A stretch of DNA of 64,000 bases, taken from NCBI RefSeq assembly GCF_000346465.2, contig NC_034012.1, positions 9,470,294-9,534,293 of the forward strand, read 5' to 3'. Origin of the DNA: Prunus persica. Taxonomy: Eukaryota; Streptophyta; Magnoliopsida; Rosales; Rosaceae. How positions within the stretch are numbered: the first letter of the stretch is position 1; each line of letters opens with the position of its first letter. A program made the position numbers and the translations under genes. The notes beneath the pieces are model-generated. The model saw only the letters and a program-made list of their open reading frames with translations, made no database searches and was not told where the DNA came from. Below are positions 23,278 to 35,165 of the stretch, in pieces.

Positions 23278-24957
23278 TGTTTGGGCCAAAACTCTGCACA
23301 CCAGCCTATTTTTGTCAAGAGGCCCATGAACAAAATATTTGAACTTTTATCCACAAGAATCAGAAGCAAAAAAAAAAAAAAAAAAAACCACGATACTAAA
23401 AAGCCCAGACCTTTTTAGCAAATTACAAATAGTATGATTTAAAGAATAAAATACCATTATTGGCAATTACAAAACCGATGCACACAGTTTTGGATAAAAG
23501 CCCAGCTTCTGAGAAATTCTCACCACTTGGCCTCTATCTCAAAAAGGCAAAACAATAGTTCTTTTTCTCAAAGAAAGCCCCCACGTGATTTTCTAATTTT
23601 GGAAAAGTCAAAATTTTCAACTATCACATAGGAGTTGACAGGGAGTTAATGAAGACAGGTGTCTTATAGGAGGACTTCTCCATTTTTTGCAGCCAAAGAA
23701 AGAAGATCAAATCCCTTTTTAAATACAGAAAAACTTTGCACCAAAGCAAGTGGCCTTTCCAAGAGATAGGCAGACTACGATTTCAAGAGATAAGTAGGGA
23801 GCAAGGACGTTGCTCACCAGAAAAAGCAAGGAAATGACCTCCCTGAAAATTGATTGCTGATGGTTCTTTTCTGCAAGAATAATGGCTTCCTTCTTTTATG
23901 ACATTGAAAAAAAGAAAAAGATCTTTTGAAGGATCTGCCGCCCATTATTAAAAATTAAAAACCCCACTCCAGTATTTCCTATAAATATGAGAGGAGGTGA
24001 ACAGATCAGAGGACAACCAAAACATCAATCAAGACCAAAAACTCTCAAAGTCACAACTGATAAACTCAAAAAGATCAACTGATCTCAAAAGCTTTCAGAC
24101 CCTAAAGCAACCAAAACTCTTTGATCCACAAGAAACAAATCGGCTAGAATTCAAATATCTAGTTTCGGTTCAGTTCAAAGAAATAGTTTTACAGAGCGAA
24201 ATTTCTCTCGTTACAAATTTGATTCAGCACAAAGCCAAGTCAAGCAGAGTCCAAGTTTTTCACAAATATGAAAACCTCAACAAATTTATAGAAAGCCTTG
24301 GTCAAGCAGAACTGGCACCATAGTACAGCTCCAGCTCCGTGACCATCAATCTAGCCACTTTTGTCCTCTTCAAACTAAAGATGCCTCAATTCTGCCCGTT
24401 CAGCAAGCCTTCCATGGCTCGAAATAAATGAAACTCCGCCAAACTCAAACGTTGGTATCGATTTCCAACTGAAACTCATCAGTGGAAGTTGTTGACGATT
24501 CAATCAAGCATAGACATACCCAATCCAGCCCAGTTCAGAGGCAGCTACCCAGGCAGAAATCGAAGCCCAACATTCTGTTGTCTTTTTCGGTGTTGCCATT
24601 TCGCTTTTTGAGTCTTGTAATAGGCAGTTCTGTCTAAACCATTTGTCTTCTTTTCATTTATTCTGGCCAGAACCACCAATTTTGTACTGTGAAAAATTGT
24701 GAAGTCCTTACCAGTCTGAGGTAATAAAAGAACTTACTTGAGAGATATTCCTCACCCAAATTCACAATTGCTTGTTTAAGAATCAATAACATAGGGTGCA
24801 AGTTATCTATTTTTTAGAAGTCTGCTAGGGTTTTAAACTGCTAGTAGTGGCACTCTCACGCCCCAAAAGAAAGTTGACTTGTTGACCATTAATGGTTGTC
24901 AAGCCAATAAGGAATTTTACCCTACCATCACAGGATTAAAATCAAAACAAGTGAACA
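23278..24957 (+). mobile_element. Solo LTR, 1680 bp, TSD ACTTG
   Basis: Starts TGTTTGGGCC and ends AGTGAACA. ACTTG flanks both sides (23273-23277 and 24958-24962). Removing it rejoins a segment that is continuous in the RLP-C flank (TTACTTG + TTACTAAG), so the ends are firmly set. Internally it has a TATA-like CCTATAAATATGAG (about 23979) and an AATAAAAG signal (about 24723), consistent with an LTR promoter and polyadenylation region on the plus strand. The 108-codon frame at 23997-24323 has no domain. Gypsy-type is plausible from size, but not shown. Confidence 0.88.
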
Positions 24958-25199
24958 ACTTGTTACTAAGTACTCTTTGTAGAACTGAACAATGCCCAGC
25001 TGATATGTACATCATTTTTTGCAAACTGATATGTAGCTGAAGTTGTTACTTGAAAAGGTAGCATGCAGAAATCACATCCGAAAAAGCAGACATAATTATA
25101 AGAACAAACTGTGCCTTTTTATATCAGGTACACAAAAGGAAAAAATGGAAAAGCAAATTGAAAATGTATAATAAAAAGTACAATATTAATAATATATAT
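24958..25199. other. RLP-D 3' flank
   Basis: Matches the 3' flank of RLP-C up to the stop codon; probably includes the 3' UTR. Confidence 0.6.
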
Positions 25200-27413
25200 C
25201 TAACCTCTAAGCCTTCTTTTCATCGTGTTGATGCGCACTGTTACCATCACATAGAACTTATCTTGTAGATTGTCCATGAATCGAAAATATGCATATCTCC
25301 ATGTCTTGTTAATAATTAAAGAACCACACACTCCCCAAAATCCTAATATGAACCCCAATGTAGCAAAAATATAAAACCACAGAAGTTGATGAAGCCCATG
25401 GTCCACGTCTCTGTTGTCCTTGTTATCTTGTCCGCACTTTTTTGGAAGTGGGGCACCACAAAGTTTTGAATTCCCCTCAAAGGCAGAAGAGTTGAAGCTT
25501 TGGAGCTGGGTGCCTGTTGGTATTGGTCCTTCAAGATTATTGTATGAGGCATTAAAATATTTCAAGAAATTAAGGCTCGCCAATGACAATGGGATTTTTC
25601 CAGACAGGTGATTCATGGAGAGATCCAAAATCTCTAAATTTTTCAGGTTAGATATTTGGTCTGGAATGACACCGGATAAATTGTTTGAGCTAAGAGCCAA
25701 CCCACGGAGAAGGTGCAATTGGCCGATTTCAGTAGGTATATCACCAACAATGTTATTGTTAGCTATGTCTATCCATTCTCGATAAAAGGACAATTTTTGC
25801 GATGGAAAGGTTCGAGTTGTGGTTTTGCTGTGGCCGAAGACAGGCAATTCAATTTCATATTGTTCTACTTGAGATGCAATAGGTTCATAAAGCAACCTAG
25901 GTAATCTACAAATTTGCCTTGGAAATTCACCTGAAATTCGATTGTTTGGTAAGCTTATATAAAACAGTCTAGGAAGAGTCCCCAACCAACTTGGAATTGG
26001 CCCTGTGATTTGATTAAAACCCAGTTGCAAGACCTCTAGATTCTTGAGCTTTGATAACCATACAGGTATTTGACCAGTGAGGTCAGAACGAGCCAAACTC
26101 AAAAACCGAAGATTTTGGAATCCATCAAAATCAACCATGTCATCACCATATGGCATTCCCTCACCTTTAAAGGAACCAGTAAGCAAGAGTACATGGAGAC
26201 TTTTGCAACTCATTAATATCTTCATCGCCCCTTTGAGGTTGGTGAATCGGTTGTAACCAAGTGAGAGGAAGGACAAGGATTTCAACGAAAGAATCTCATC
26301 ATGTATTTGTCCCTCCAGATGATTTCTTGTCAATCGAATGGCTTTTAGGGACCGACATGAGTAAAGGCTTACTGGAACCGTACCAGTGAAGTTATTGTTC
26401 CACATGTCAAGCTTAGTAAGTTGACTAAGTCTGGAGAAATCAAGCTTGGAGATATCTCCTTCCAAGTTGTTGGATCCCAAACGCAGTTCTAGAAGGTTTG
26501 TGCAATTCATCAAAGATGAGGGCAAAGCACCTTCAAAATTGTTGAAATCAAGGGTCACAATCTTCAACTTGGAGAGCTTCCCCATATTGAGCGGAAGCTT
26601 GCCACCAAAATAATTAAAGTCAAGGTCAAGGATAGCAAGGTTGGTGAGGTTGACAATTTTATCACTAATAGCTCCATGTAGTGAATTGAGAGGTAATGAA
26701 ATTTCTTCAAGTTTTGTAGCGTTATAGATATCTTCTGGAAGTAATCCTGAGAGGTTATTGTGACCGGCACGAAAAACCAGCAATTTGGAACACTTTCCTA
26801 GCCCTAGAGCAACATTGCCATTGAATATATTGGAAGAAAAATCCAATAGCCTGAGGAAGGGAGAAGAATGGAGACAAATAGAGGATGGGATATACCCTGT
26901 GAAGGTATTGTTGCTGACATTGAAACTAGTTAAGTTGCTTGCTTGTTGGAAGAATGAAGATGGAATGGCTCCCAAGAAGTGATTGCTGGACAAATCCACT
27001 ATCTGGATATTGCAGGATGATAGAGAAAGTGGTAGCTCCCCATAAAGAAGGTTATAGCTCAAATCAAGGATCTCGAGATGATTCAAAGACAAGAAGAACT
27101 GAGTTTCAAGTGAACCATATAGTGAATTGTGGGAAAGGTTCAAGTGGGTGAGATGTGTGAGATTTCCAAGTGAAGAAGGAGAGATACCTCCTTTGAGCCC
27201 TTGGGAAGGCAAGAGCAAATGGGTGACCCAAGCATCTTGATTACAAGTGATGCCCTTCCAACGACAACAATCAAAGGATGTCCAATTTGAAGGAGGAGAA
27301 GATAGAGTGGAGGCAAAGGACAGGAGGCTGCTGCGTTCAGTTTGTTTGCAGGCATGAATATTTGTAGATATAATGTAAGAGAATAAGAGGAAGAGAAGGA
27401 AGCCATGAGCCAT
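25200..27413 (-). CDS. RLP-D: LRR receptor-like protein (no kinase), 737 aa
   Basis: Third intact receptor. It has a signal peptide (MAHGFLLFLLFSYIIS), a cap with DCCRWKGITC, about 20 LRRs, an island with YEIELPVFGH before the last repeats, KLCGAPLPKKCG, a membrane span (about 677-701) and a tail ending MKRRLRG. The frame is open to 27431, but that codon is GTG. The first ATG, MAHG at 27411-27413, agrees with RLP-B and lies 53 bp after the TATA box. Compared with RLP-C, the juxtamembrane spacer after KKCG is shorter by several residues. The receptor role is inferred from family; ligand unknown. Confidence 0.94.
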   Translation of the reverse strand: MAHGFLLFLLFSYIISTNIHACKQTERSSLLSFASTLSSPPSNWTSFDCCRWKGITCNQDAWVTHLLLPSQGLKGGISPSSLGNLTHLTHLNLSHNSLYGSLETQFFLSLNHLEILDLSYNLLYGELPLSLSSCNIQIVDLSSNHFLGAIPSSFFQQASNLTSFNVSNNTFTGYIPSSICLHSSPFLRLLDFSSNIFNGNVALGLGKCSKLLVFRAGHNNLSGLLPEDIYNATKLEEISLPLNSLHGAISDKIVNLTNLAILDLDFNYFGGKLPLNMGKLSKLKIVTLDFNNFEGALPSSLMNCTNLLELRLGSNNLEGDISKLDFSRLSQLTKLDMWNNNFTGTVPVSLYSCRSLKAIRLTRNHLEGQIHDEILSLKSLSFLSLGYNRFTNLKGAMKILMSCKSLHVLLLTGSFKGEGMPYGDDMVDFDGFQNLRFLSLARSDLTGQIPVWLSKLKNLEVLQLGFNQITGPIPSWLGTLPRLFYISLPNNRISGEFPRQICRLPRLLYEPIASQVEQYEIELPVFGHSKTTTRTFPSQKLSFYREWIDIANNNIVGDIPTEIGQLHLLRGLALSSNNLSGVIPDQISNLKNLEILDLSMNHLSGKIPLSLASLNFLKYFNASYNNLEGPIPTGTQLQSFNSSAFEGNSKLCGAPLPKKCGQDNKDNRDVDHGLHQLLWFYIFATLGFILGFWGVCGSLIINKTWRYAYFRFMDNLQDKFYVMVTVRINTMKRRLRG

Positions 27414-27466
27414 TAGGTTATTAACTTGCACTGGTATGTTGCTTTGTGTATGTGCTCACAGGTTGG

Positions 27467-27476
27467 TATATAAATA
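27467..27476 (-). promoter_or_regulatory. TATA box of RLP-D
   Basis: TATTTATATA on the minus strand, 53 bp before the ATG. Confidence 0.7.
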
Positions 27477-28178
27477 AGATCAAGGATGCTTGAAAACGAT
27501 GCAAACATCACTTCAAATGTTGAGAAGTTGGCAAACAACCACCGCACAATACAAATTATTGATGAAACCGAAGAGATATTCCCACTAATGAAACCAAAGA
27601 GAAGACCTCATTGGGCCACCAGAAGAGGACTTGGCCTACTTAGTTTAAAGTCCACACACAACGCCATCAAAGTTGTTGTGTGACATTTGGCAAATCTTCT
27701 AACTACATGACCAAACAGAAACTTCGTAGCAAACTACAGGAGAATCAGAACCAAACAGATATATGAACCAAATCGTCACTCTTCATTCACAAGTCACTAG
27801 CATCGGTCAACTACAGGACCAAACACATATATGAACCAAAAGACGAAGGGCATAAAACAGAACTTACTTAGAAATCCCTTAACCAATAACCACATACTCA
27901 GGAAATTGATGGATATATTAAACCCAACAAAATAATGTATTAGTCTATGAGTTGACTCAATTGAAAAACTTATACTGCTAGAGCATGCAGTCTTCGGTGT
28001 TCTTTATCTGAGTAAAGTGAAATATTTTTGTAGAGAAGGAATCTGTCACATGCTTTCGCGCTCTGTGCCATCTGCGGATCATCGATAAAATTTAGCCATA
28101 GCAAAGGAGAACTCTCTTGGGGTACAATCACAAAGAAATCTCATTTCACCATTCTTAACAGTCTCTACAAGTACTAAG
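27477..28178. other. RLP-D upstream region
   Basis: Promoter-side spacer with blocks shared with 41241-41690 (CAACCACC-type start, GAGAAGACCTCATTGGG, AATTGATGGATAT). The last part (about 28030-28170) is an eroded copy of the sequence at 50030-50150. It ends beside Copia C. Confidence 0.55.
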
Positions 28179-28410
28179 TGCTAAATATGAATATGGTTGG
28201 AATACTTTGGGTTAGGTTTTATTCTTCTCCATAAGGAGGTATATGTAGGAGTTTACATGAGTGCTTTATAAGGAAATAGATACAGTAATCAATTAGGATA
28301 GTATCTCCTAATTATACAATGATTTGTCAACTATATAGAATAGGAAAGTAAATCCCTTAATTAATCAAGGAAATAAATCTCCTTGATTAATTAAGAGACT
28401 CACGTCATCA
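28179..28410 (-). repeat. 3' LTR of Copia C
   Basis: 232 bp, TGCTAAATATG...CACGTCATCA on the plus strand. Same general length and start as the 226-bp LTRs of Copia E. Confidence 0.75.
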
Positions 28411-29970
28411 CTCTTCCTCAAGTTGGTGCATATATGTCACCAATGCCCAACTTGGTAAGTGAGTTATGAAATACTCTGCCACAAACAGCTTTTGTTAAGA
28501 TATCTATCAGTTGATCTTCTGATTTTACGAATGGTTGACGGATGATCTTCTTCTCAATTTTTTCTTTGATAAAATGTCTATCCACCTCAACATGTTTGGT
28601 TCAATCATGTTGAACTGGATTATGGGCAATATCAATAGCTGACTTGTTGTCACAGTGTAACTCCATTGGCTTTTCTGGCTTGAAGCCCAATTCTGTTAAG
28701 TGTCTTCTGATCCACAATAACTCACAAACTTCGTGAGCCATTCCTTGATATTCTACTTCTGCACTAGACCGAGGAACCACATTTTTCTTTTTACTCCGTC
28801 AAGTGACTAGGTTACCTCCCACGAATGTAAAGTAACCAGAAGTAAAGCATCTATCTGTAATAGAACCAGCCCAATCAGCATCTGCATATCCAACAATTTC
28901 AAGATCTCCATTTTTTGAGAACATTATCCTTTCCCAGGGGCTGACTTTAAGTATCTTAAGATCCGATCAACTGCATTCCTATGAGAAACACTGGGCGAAT
29001 GCATAAACGGACTAACCACACTCACAGCATATGCAATATCTGCTCTTGTGTGTGCCAGGTATATCAACCTTCCAACAAGGTGTTGGTACTGTTCCTTATT
29101 GGTTGGTTCTTGGTCCATGTCTTCACACAACTTGTGATTCATCTCAATGAGTGTGTCAACAGGCTTACATCCAAGTATTCTTGTTTCAGTGAGTAGATCT
29201 ATTACATACTTCCTTTGAGACAGAAATATACCAGTTTCTAACCTTGCTACTTCGATTTCAAGAAAGTACTTTAGATCACCTAAATCCTCATCTCAAATTC
29301 CTGAGACAAATACTTTTGCAACTTCAGTCACTCTTTCGTGTTGTTTCCAGTTACGATTATGTCATCTACATAAACAATTAATGCAGTAAGTTTTCCTTCA
29401 TCACGTTTTAAGAATAGGGTGTGATCTGAATTACTCTGTGTATATCCAAAATTCTTCATAGATTTAGTAAATTTGTCAAACCATGCCCTGGGAGATTGCT
29501 TTAACCCATATAATGACTTTCTGAGCTTGCAAACTTGATTTTTCTTGTCAGGAGCTGAATTACATCCTTGGGGTAAGTCCATATATACTTCTTCTTCCAA
29601 GTCTCCATGTAAGAATGCATTTTTGACATCAAACTAATGTAGTGATCAATCGAGATTTGCCGCTAGAGACAATAGGACTATAATAGTGTTAATCTTGGCT
29701 ACTAGGGCAAAGGTCTCCTCGTAGTCTATCCCATATCTCTGTGTGTACCCCTTCGTCACCAATCTATCTTTCAAATAATTCATCTGCTTTGAGTTTCACA
29801 GTATAAATCCACCTACATCCTACTGTCTTCTTTCCATGAGGTAAGGGCACGAGTTCCCATGTGACATTCTTTTGGAGAGTTTGCATTTCTTCATTCATAG
29901 CTTCTTCCCATTCTGGGTTTTCTAGTGCTTCAGTTACACTGTTGGAGATAGATATATCAGCCAACTACTA
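28411..29970 (-). pseudogene. Copia C pol remnant (RT and RNase H)
   Basis: Broken reverse transcriptase and RNase H. Pieces: 29764-29964 (EEAMNEEMQTLQKNVTWELV, start of RT), 29328-29600 (FDKFTKSMKNFGYTQSNSD and YVDDIIVTGN), 28924-29142 (VGRLIYLAHTRADIAYAVSV), and RNase H down to the C-terminus near 28440. Several stops and frame changes. The family normally follows this order within one polyprotein. Confidence 0.85.
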
Positions 29971-29989
29971 CACATAGTGCACACATGAC

Positions 29990-30253
29990 TCTGATAACCA
30001 TACGTGTATTTGGAATTGGCTCTATGATTTGATTACCACCCAGAAACAAGATTTCTAGATTCTTAAGCTTTGATAACCATACATGTATTTGACCATTGAA
30101 GTTACAACCACCCAAACTCAATAACAGAAGAGTTTGAAATCCGTCAAAATCAACCATGTCATCATCAACTGGCACTCCCTCACCTTTAGAGGAACCACCA
30201 AGCATGAGTGTGCCAAGACTTTTGGAGCTCATCAATATCTTCATTGCTCCTGT
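29990..30253 (-). pseudogene. RLP-J: receptor fragment
   Basis: About 260 bp from the middle LRRs (MKILMSSKSLGTLMLGG... MVDFDGFQTLLLLSLGGCNFNGQI). The DxDD-MVDFDGF block is typical of this RLP family. A short duplicated piece (GATAACCATAC, twice at about 29993 and 30074) suggests a template switch. Just upstream (about 30285-30320) are 5' UTR-like bases of an RLP (TTGCTTTGTGTATGTGTC), so a deletion joined the gene middle to its own leader. Confidence 0.82.
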
Positions 30254-30318
30254 CTAATTAGATATGTATATATATTCCATTGAGGCATCTAATTGCTTTG
30301 TGTATGTGTCCTTGCTAA

Positions 30319-30602
30319 AAATCAGATAAATTGAAAATCGTTAAGGCATCTAATTGCAAACAATAAAAAGACAAACAGTGTGTTTCAAGAAAAGAATAAA
30401 ATAACAATCACCTAATTAAGTGGTCAAATGGTTTCAGATTCAAATGATTTTTTGCAGACATGATCTTTGAAGGAATATTTAAAAATTAGATGATTCGAAT
30501 CATTGAAAAATAATGTATGGTGGGCCCTAGAAGTGTGCCCCTCAAATAATTATTTGAGGGATTCCATAAAGCTCGCTGTATATATATATATATATATATA
30601 TA
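30319..30602. mobile_element. MITE fragment at the RLP-J TATA position
   Basis: Matches the right-hand part of the MITE at 54423-54842 (GTGGTCAAATG, GATTTTTTGCAGA, GGTGGGCCCTA, CCCCTCAAATAA blocks). It ends in a TA repeat (about 30580-30602), and the next bases are RLP promoter sequence (AAGCAACCATGCTTGAAAACG). Confidence 0.65.
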
Positions 30603-30619
30603 TGTATTAAAGCAACCAT

Positions 30620-32147
30620 GCTTGAAAACGATGCAAATTTAAAGTCCACGACTCCTTCAAAGTACTCATAGTCTGTGACTAATGGTAATAATTTTTCATG
30701 GAATTCAGAAGATATATTTGTTGCCCCCACTATTGCACAAAATGACAGGTTTATAAGCTGCCATAACCACACAACACAGATTATCCAAACCACTCTGTAC
30801 GTCGAAGAAAGATTTCCACAAAACGAAGACCTTGTGTATTTTAAAGTCTGCATTGACTCCGAAGTAGTTTCGTCCTCAAGCGAAGATCTTCTTATACTGA
30901 AGTTTCATTTTGTCACTTTTAAGGCAGTTGATATGTGATACTAGCGCATCTTCCATGTCAATCAAAGTCCAAGTTCCAGCTTGTTTTCTTGTACTGATGA
31001 TTTTTCTAAGAAACTTGGAGGATAGTCATTCTTTCAAAGTTGTTTGCCCCACATATGAGGGCAGCTACATTAAAAATATCACGTATCAGACAAGCATCAG
31101 TCATTCATAAAGAAGCCCTTTCTACACAAATAGCTGAACATAAAATTAAAAAGGCTTAATTATTGATATGGCCTTTGAAACTCAATTTGAATCTCACTCT
31201 GCCACCTAAAACTCAATTTGTCACACTTTATCCCCTAAAACTCAATTCTCCGTCTCACTATGCCCATATTCATTAACTCGATAAAAAATAACAGAGCATT
31301 CAGTTATGAATAGCGAAATGTTATATAACAGTCAAGCCAGATGTAAGCATACGTTGATGCCCTATTCATGTTATAAAAATCTGTGCTATTAATTCATATT
31401 AGACTAGATATAATAACTTTCATGTATTAAGAAATCAAGAGTCACAAATTTCGACTTCCCAAAAATAATCAGTGAGAAATCACAGCAAAAAATGCTAAAA
31501 GGATGCACAAGACGCATCGGATGAACATGTTAAAGCCAAGATATGGAATCAAATTGAGATGTCAGCAAACAACAACCGCATGATGCAAATTATATATTCA
31601 AAGAGAAGACCTCATCGGGTTTTAAGAGGGGGCCACCGGAGGACTTGAGCTGCTTAATTCAAAGGACTTGAGCAACTGTAGTTGATTTTTAGTACAACAA
31701 TGGCATGTGAACCACAAGACAAAAAGGCATGAAACATAACATATCTAAGACAAAGTTTATATATTTAATCCATAACATATCTAAGACAAAGTTTACATGA
31801 AATATATTACAATCTTCCTCAACGCGTTTTCATATTCTGAAACTGTAGCATATATAATGGCTTCATTATCAATGTCATCAAAAATGTCTCTCAATATGTA
31901 TGTATATAACCATTGTAATTTCCCATCCGATTTCACAATCAATTCTTCAAAACATTCATGGCTGAAAATCCTCTTCGACGATTTCCGATTTCGCAGCTGA
32001 AGTTGTTACTTGCAAAAGGTAGAGTGCAGAAATCACATCCGAAAAAGAAGACATAATTATAAGAACAAACTGTGCCTTATTACGTCGGGCACACAAGAGA
32101 AAGAAAAGAAAAGCAGAATAAAAAGTACAATATTAACAATATATATC
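30620..32147. repeat. RLP upstream block and RLP-K 3' flank
   Basis: A second copy of the intergenic block seen at 21298-22560, in the same order. From about 31985 it changes to RLP 3' flank sequence (GCTGAAGTTGTTACTTG), leading into RLP-K. The short frames here have no domain. Confidence 0.7.
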
Positions 32148-32280
32148 TAGCCTCTAAGCCTTCTTTTCATCATGTTGATGTGGACTGTTATCATCACATA
32201 GAGCCTATCTTGTAGACTTTCTATGAATCGAAAATACGCACATCTCCATGTCTTGTTAATAATTAAACACCACACACTCC
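32148..32280 (-). pseudogene. RLP-K: receptor C-terminal fragment
   Basis: About 130 bp encoding the cytoplasmic tail (homologous to TWRYAYFRF... INTMKRRL of intact copies), with its stop and 3' flank but nothing upstream. Cut at 32280, where the roughly 345-bp tandem repeat begins. Confidence 0.8.
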
Positions 32281-32583
32281 AAACTAGTTTTGTTGAATGC
32301 ATATGCCATCAAAACAATATATTCACTAACAATTAAGAGTTTATTTATACTTTCGTTAAATATAACTTAAGATTTTGTGGTATCCACTAGTGTAAATATT
32401 TTAAATTGAAGATCAAATTCAGTCATTGTATTCATATAGGGTCAAGGAGTGTAGCTGTAAAAAATCATCAAAATCGGAGTTAAAATAACCATTAAATCAT
32501 GATTTTTCATTTATAACCGTTGAAAAGTTTTGTCCGGTTACTTGATCTCTGAATGTTTATTTTTTCCGATTTTTGGCTTATAT
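32281..32583. repeat. Tandem repeat unit 1 (about 345 bp), left part
   Basis: Starts AAACTAGTTTTGTTGAATGC and is highly similar to the units at 35214-35557 and 35558-35904. It is interrupted by the solo LTR at 32584; its last 50 bases lie at 35166-35213. Confidence 0.85.
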
Positions 32584-35165
32584 TGTAATGACCTAAACCT
32601 AAAATTCATATTTAATGAGTAATTTATTATGAGGAAAGACAATTTTGCCCTTGGAATAATTTATTAACGAAAAGTTGACTTTTTGACCAAAAAGGAATTT
32701 GACAAATTTACATACACCGTTGCGTAGATCACGACGAAATGAGTTCGTAGACACGAAGTGGACTCGAGTCGGAGCTTTAACGAAGAAAATACGGTTAAAA
32801 TACCACGAGGGGTAAAATGGTAAATTGCAAAATCAGATTTAAACCCTCAGTTTCTCTCTCTCCCTCAGTTTTTCTTTCTCTCTCTCTCTCTCTCTCCTGT
32901 CGCACGAAACCATTCCCCCTAACCCAGCCGATTTTTCTTCTCCTCGCCACCACCACGTCCGGCCATCAACTTCGTCGGCACCGGTCCCAAAAGAACCAGC
33001 TCGTCCTCCTCTACACGTCTCAGCCCTCAGCCGCTCCACTCCGCCCCTGGCGTCGCCGAAAACTGCAGAAATTCCGTCGGTTTTGTCAAAACTTCAACCC
33101 GCTCGTTCTCCTTCAATTCCCCTCCAAATTTGTCGAGTAAGGTATGGATTTCTACCTATTTTCCATGCTCTAGCTGATGGTTGGGTAGGTTTGCATCGAT
33201 TTTGACCGTAGCTAGCTCAGTTTTCAAATTAGAATTCGGCCGATTTTCAGCCTCCATGTTCGGCCACTTCCGGTCAGTTTTTGGGGGTAGGTCCAAGAAC
33301 ATTAGTGGTTCCAAATATGGTGTTATACCTACGGTAGGAGTTTAGGGCCTTGGTTTTGAGATTTTCTGGCGATGCATAATCGCTTTGGACACCCAGCGCT
33401 GCCGGCGCGTGCGGCGGTGCGTGGGCGAGGGTGTTGCAGTGGCACTGTGTCTTGATACGATCCTTAGGTCGTCATGAGTGCATAGGAATTCGCGGATCGC
33501 AATTTGGATACCGTTTGAGCCTCGAACGGATTTTTCATATTGTGCGATTATCGGGTTCAATACTGTTGAGCCGTTGGATCGTAATCAATTTCAGATATGT
33601 TACTCTAGATAATTTCAAAAACGTGTAGGATTCGACGGATTGTGAATCAGAGTCCCGGATACTCCGAAATCGCGAACCCTAGGGCTAGGGTTTAGAAATT
33701 TTTCGATTACACGATCGTGTTTAATCCGACCGTCCGATCGACACCAATACCCTCGGGACATGTGTCCTAGATATATTGGACCTTCTAGCGGCATCCGGAT
33801 CATATTGTGAGGTCATGGACCCGTGGGATCCCGGATTGACTTTTTGGGACGTTAGCGCTTTTTGAGTCCCAAGATACCGCTAAACTATCCCACGTGGAAG
33901 GAAAGCGTTTATGGGCATAGGGATAACTTTAAATTGACGCACGTACTTTTAGGAGCCGGGGGTAGGGTTTTAATTTAATACTATATTGTATTAATAGAAT
34001 ATTATGGTCATTGAATCAGGCACCCGGGTACCAGTTGACCCGCAGGAGGGACCTTCAAGAGGTCTAGCGAGCTCGGACTATCAGTGAGTGGACTCTTTGT
34101 TTTAATAAACGAATTTAAGCAGTTCAGTTTCAGTTATCAGCTGTTTTATTCTGTAAAATAGTTTATGTTACATGCTGCCGAGTGAAATCGCCTTTAAAGA
34201 ATATAGGAAATGATATTCTCATTAATTATCAGATAAATGGCAGCAAAATTTTAAAGGTTACAGAAAGTTAATTATTCAACAGTTTTGCTTCAGAAACTTT
34301 ATATTTTCTTAAACCACCTCGTACCCAGTTATTAAATGTTGCCTTCGGATTATATTTGTTGCCTTCGGTTTAGTCAGCATGCTTGACAGTTGCCCCATGA
34401 GTTCCTTGGTACTCGAACTCGTGTGGAGCGAGTAATGCGGATCAGGTGAACTACGGTCCCCTGCATCCTGCGAGTTGCGGCTCAGATTGACTTCATGTCA
34501 CTGAGACCTGCGAGTATGTGTCACCCATGGTGATGCAAGGAATTGATAGATATAAGGATTTGACGGAAATAAGGGTACACCTAGGTGATAGTTTTCAATT
34601 GTTTTCAAATGTATAGTTATATACATGCATTGATTTCAAAAATAAAGAAAATAAGTTAGTTTGTATAACTGTTTTTCAGTGGGGTTAGTATGTAAATATG
34701 TTATTTTCTAAATTTTGTTTTTGGTCCACTCACCCTTTTTGTTGTTTTGCGCCCCCAGGCAGTAGACGTGCACAGGAATCCACCACAGGGCCATTTCCCA
34801 TCTTCCGCGCCTCTCTTTTGATGTAGGATTTTTGTTTTGTAAAAGGATTAACTCCTTTGTAAATTGTTAGTAGTTGCTCTGATGTTTTGCCCTTGATTGA
34901 CACTTGAACTGTTGGAATGTATATATACGTATGCTGGCAGTTGGTTGTATATATATATGTACTTGTTTGGCAGGTGAAAATATTTTGGTATTGAGCTAGT
35001 TACAAGGGAAACTCTGCCGGGTTTTTGGTAGAAGTCAACCTTTTTATTTTATCATGTTTTGTGTAGAGGGGCAAATAGGTCATTTGTGCCCGACATTCGC
35101 CAGGTGTCGGACACGCACAGGGTCTGGTTCGGATTCCAAAGCGGAATTTGGATCGGGTCCTATCA
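32584..35165 (+). mobile_element. Solo LTR, 2582 bp, TSD TATAT
   Basis: Begins TGTAATGACC and ends GGGTCCTATCA. TATAT flanks it on both sides (32579-32583 and 35166-35170), and the tandem-repeat unit is continuous when the LTR is removed. It contains a CT microsatellite (about 32873-32896) and no coding domain. The same family is present at 36961-39788. Frames such as 32817-33140 are inside the LTR and are not credible genes. Confidence 0.88.

Larger units (their letters stand above)
28179..29975 (-). mobile_element. Copia C, 5'-truncated relic
   Basis: Holds a 3' LTR (28179-28410), a purine tract (TTGAGGAAGAG on the minus strand) and the 3' half of pol. Upstream parts (gag, protease, integrase, 5' LTR) are gone. 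At about 29975 it abuts RLP-J. Its proteins and LTR resemble element E. No second target duplication can be found, so the left part was lost after insertion. Confidence 0.85.

Noticed and set aside
23997..24323. 108-codon plus-strand frame
   Set aside because: It lies wholly inside the 1680-bp solo LTR, has no domain, and is Gln/Lys/Ser-rich leader-like sequence.
32817..33140. 107-codon frame with Ser/Leu-rich start
   Set aside because: Caused by the CT microsatellite in the solo LTR; related LTR does not preserve it.
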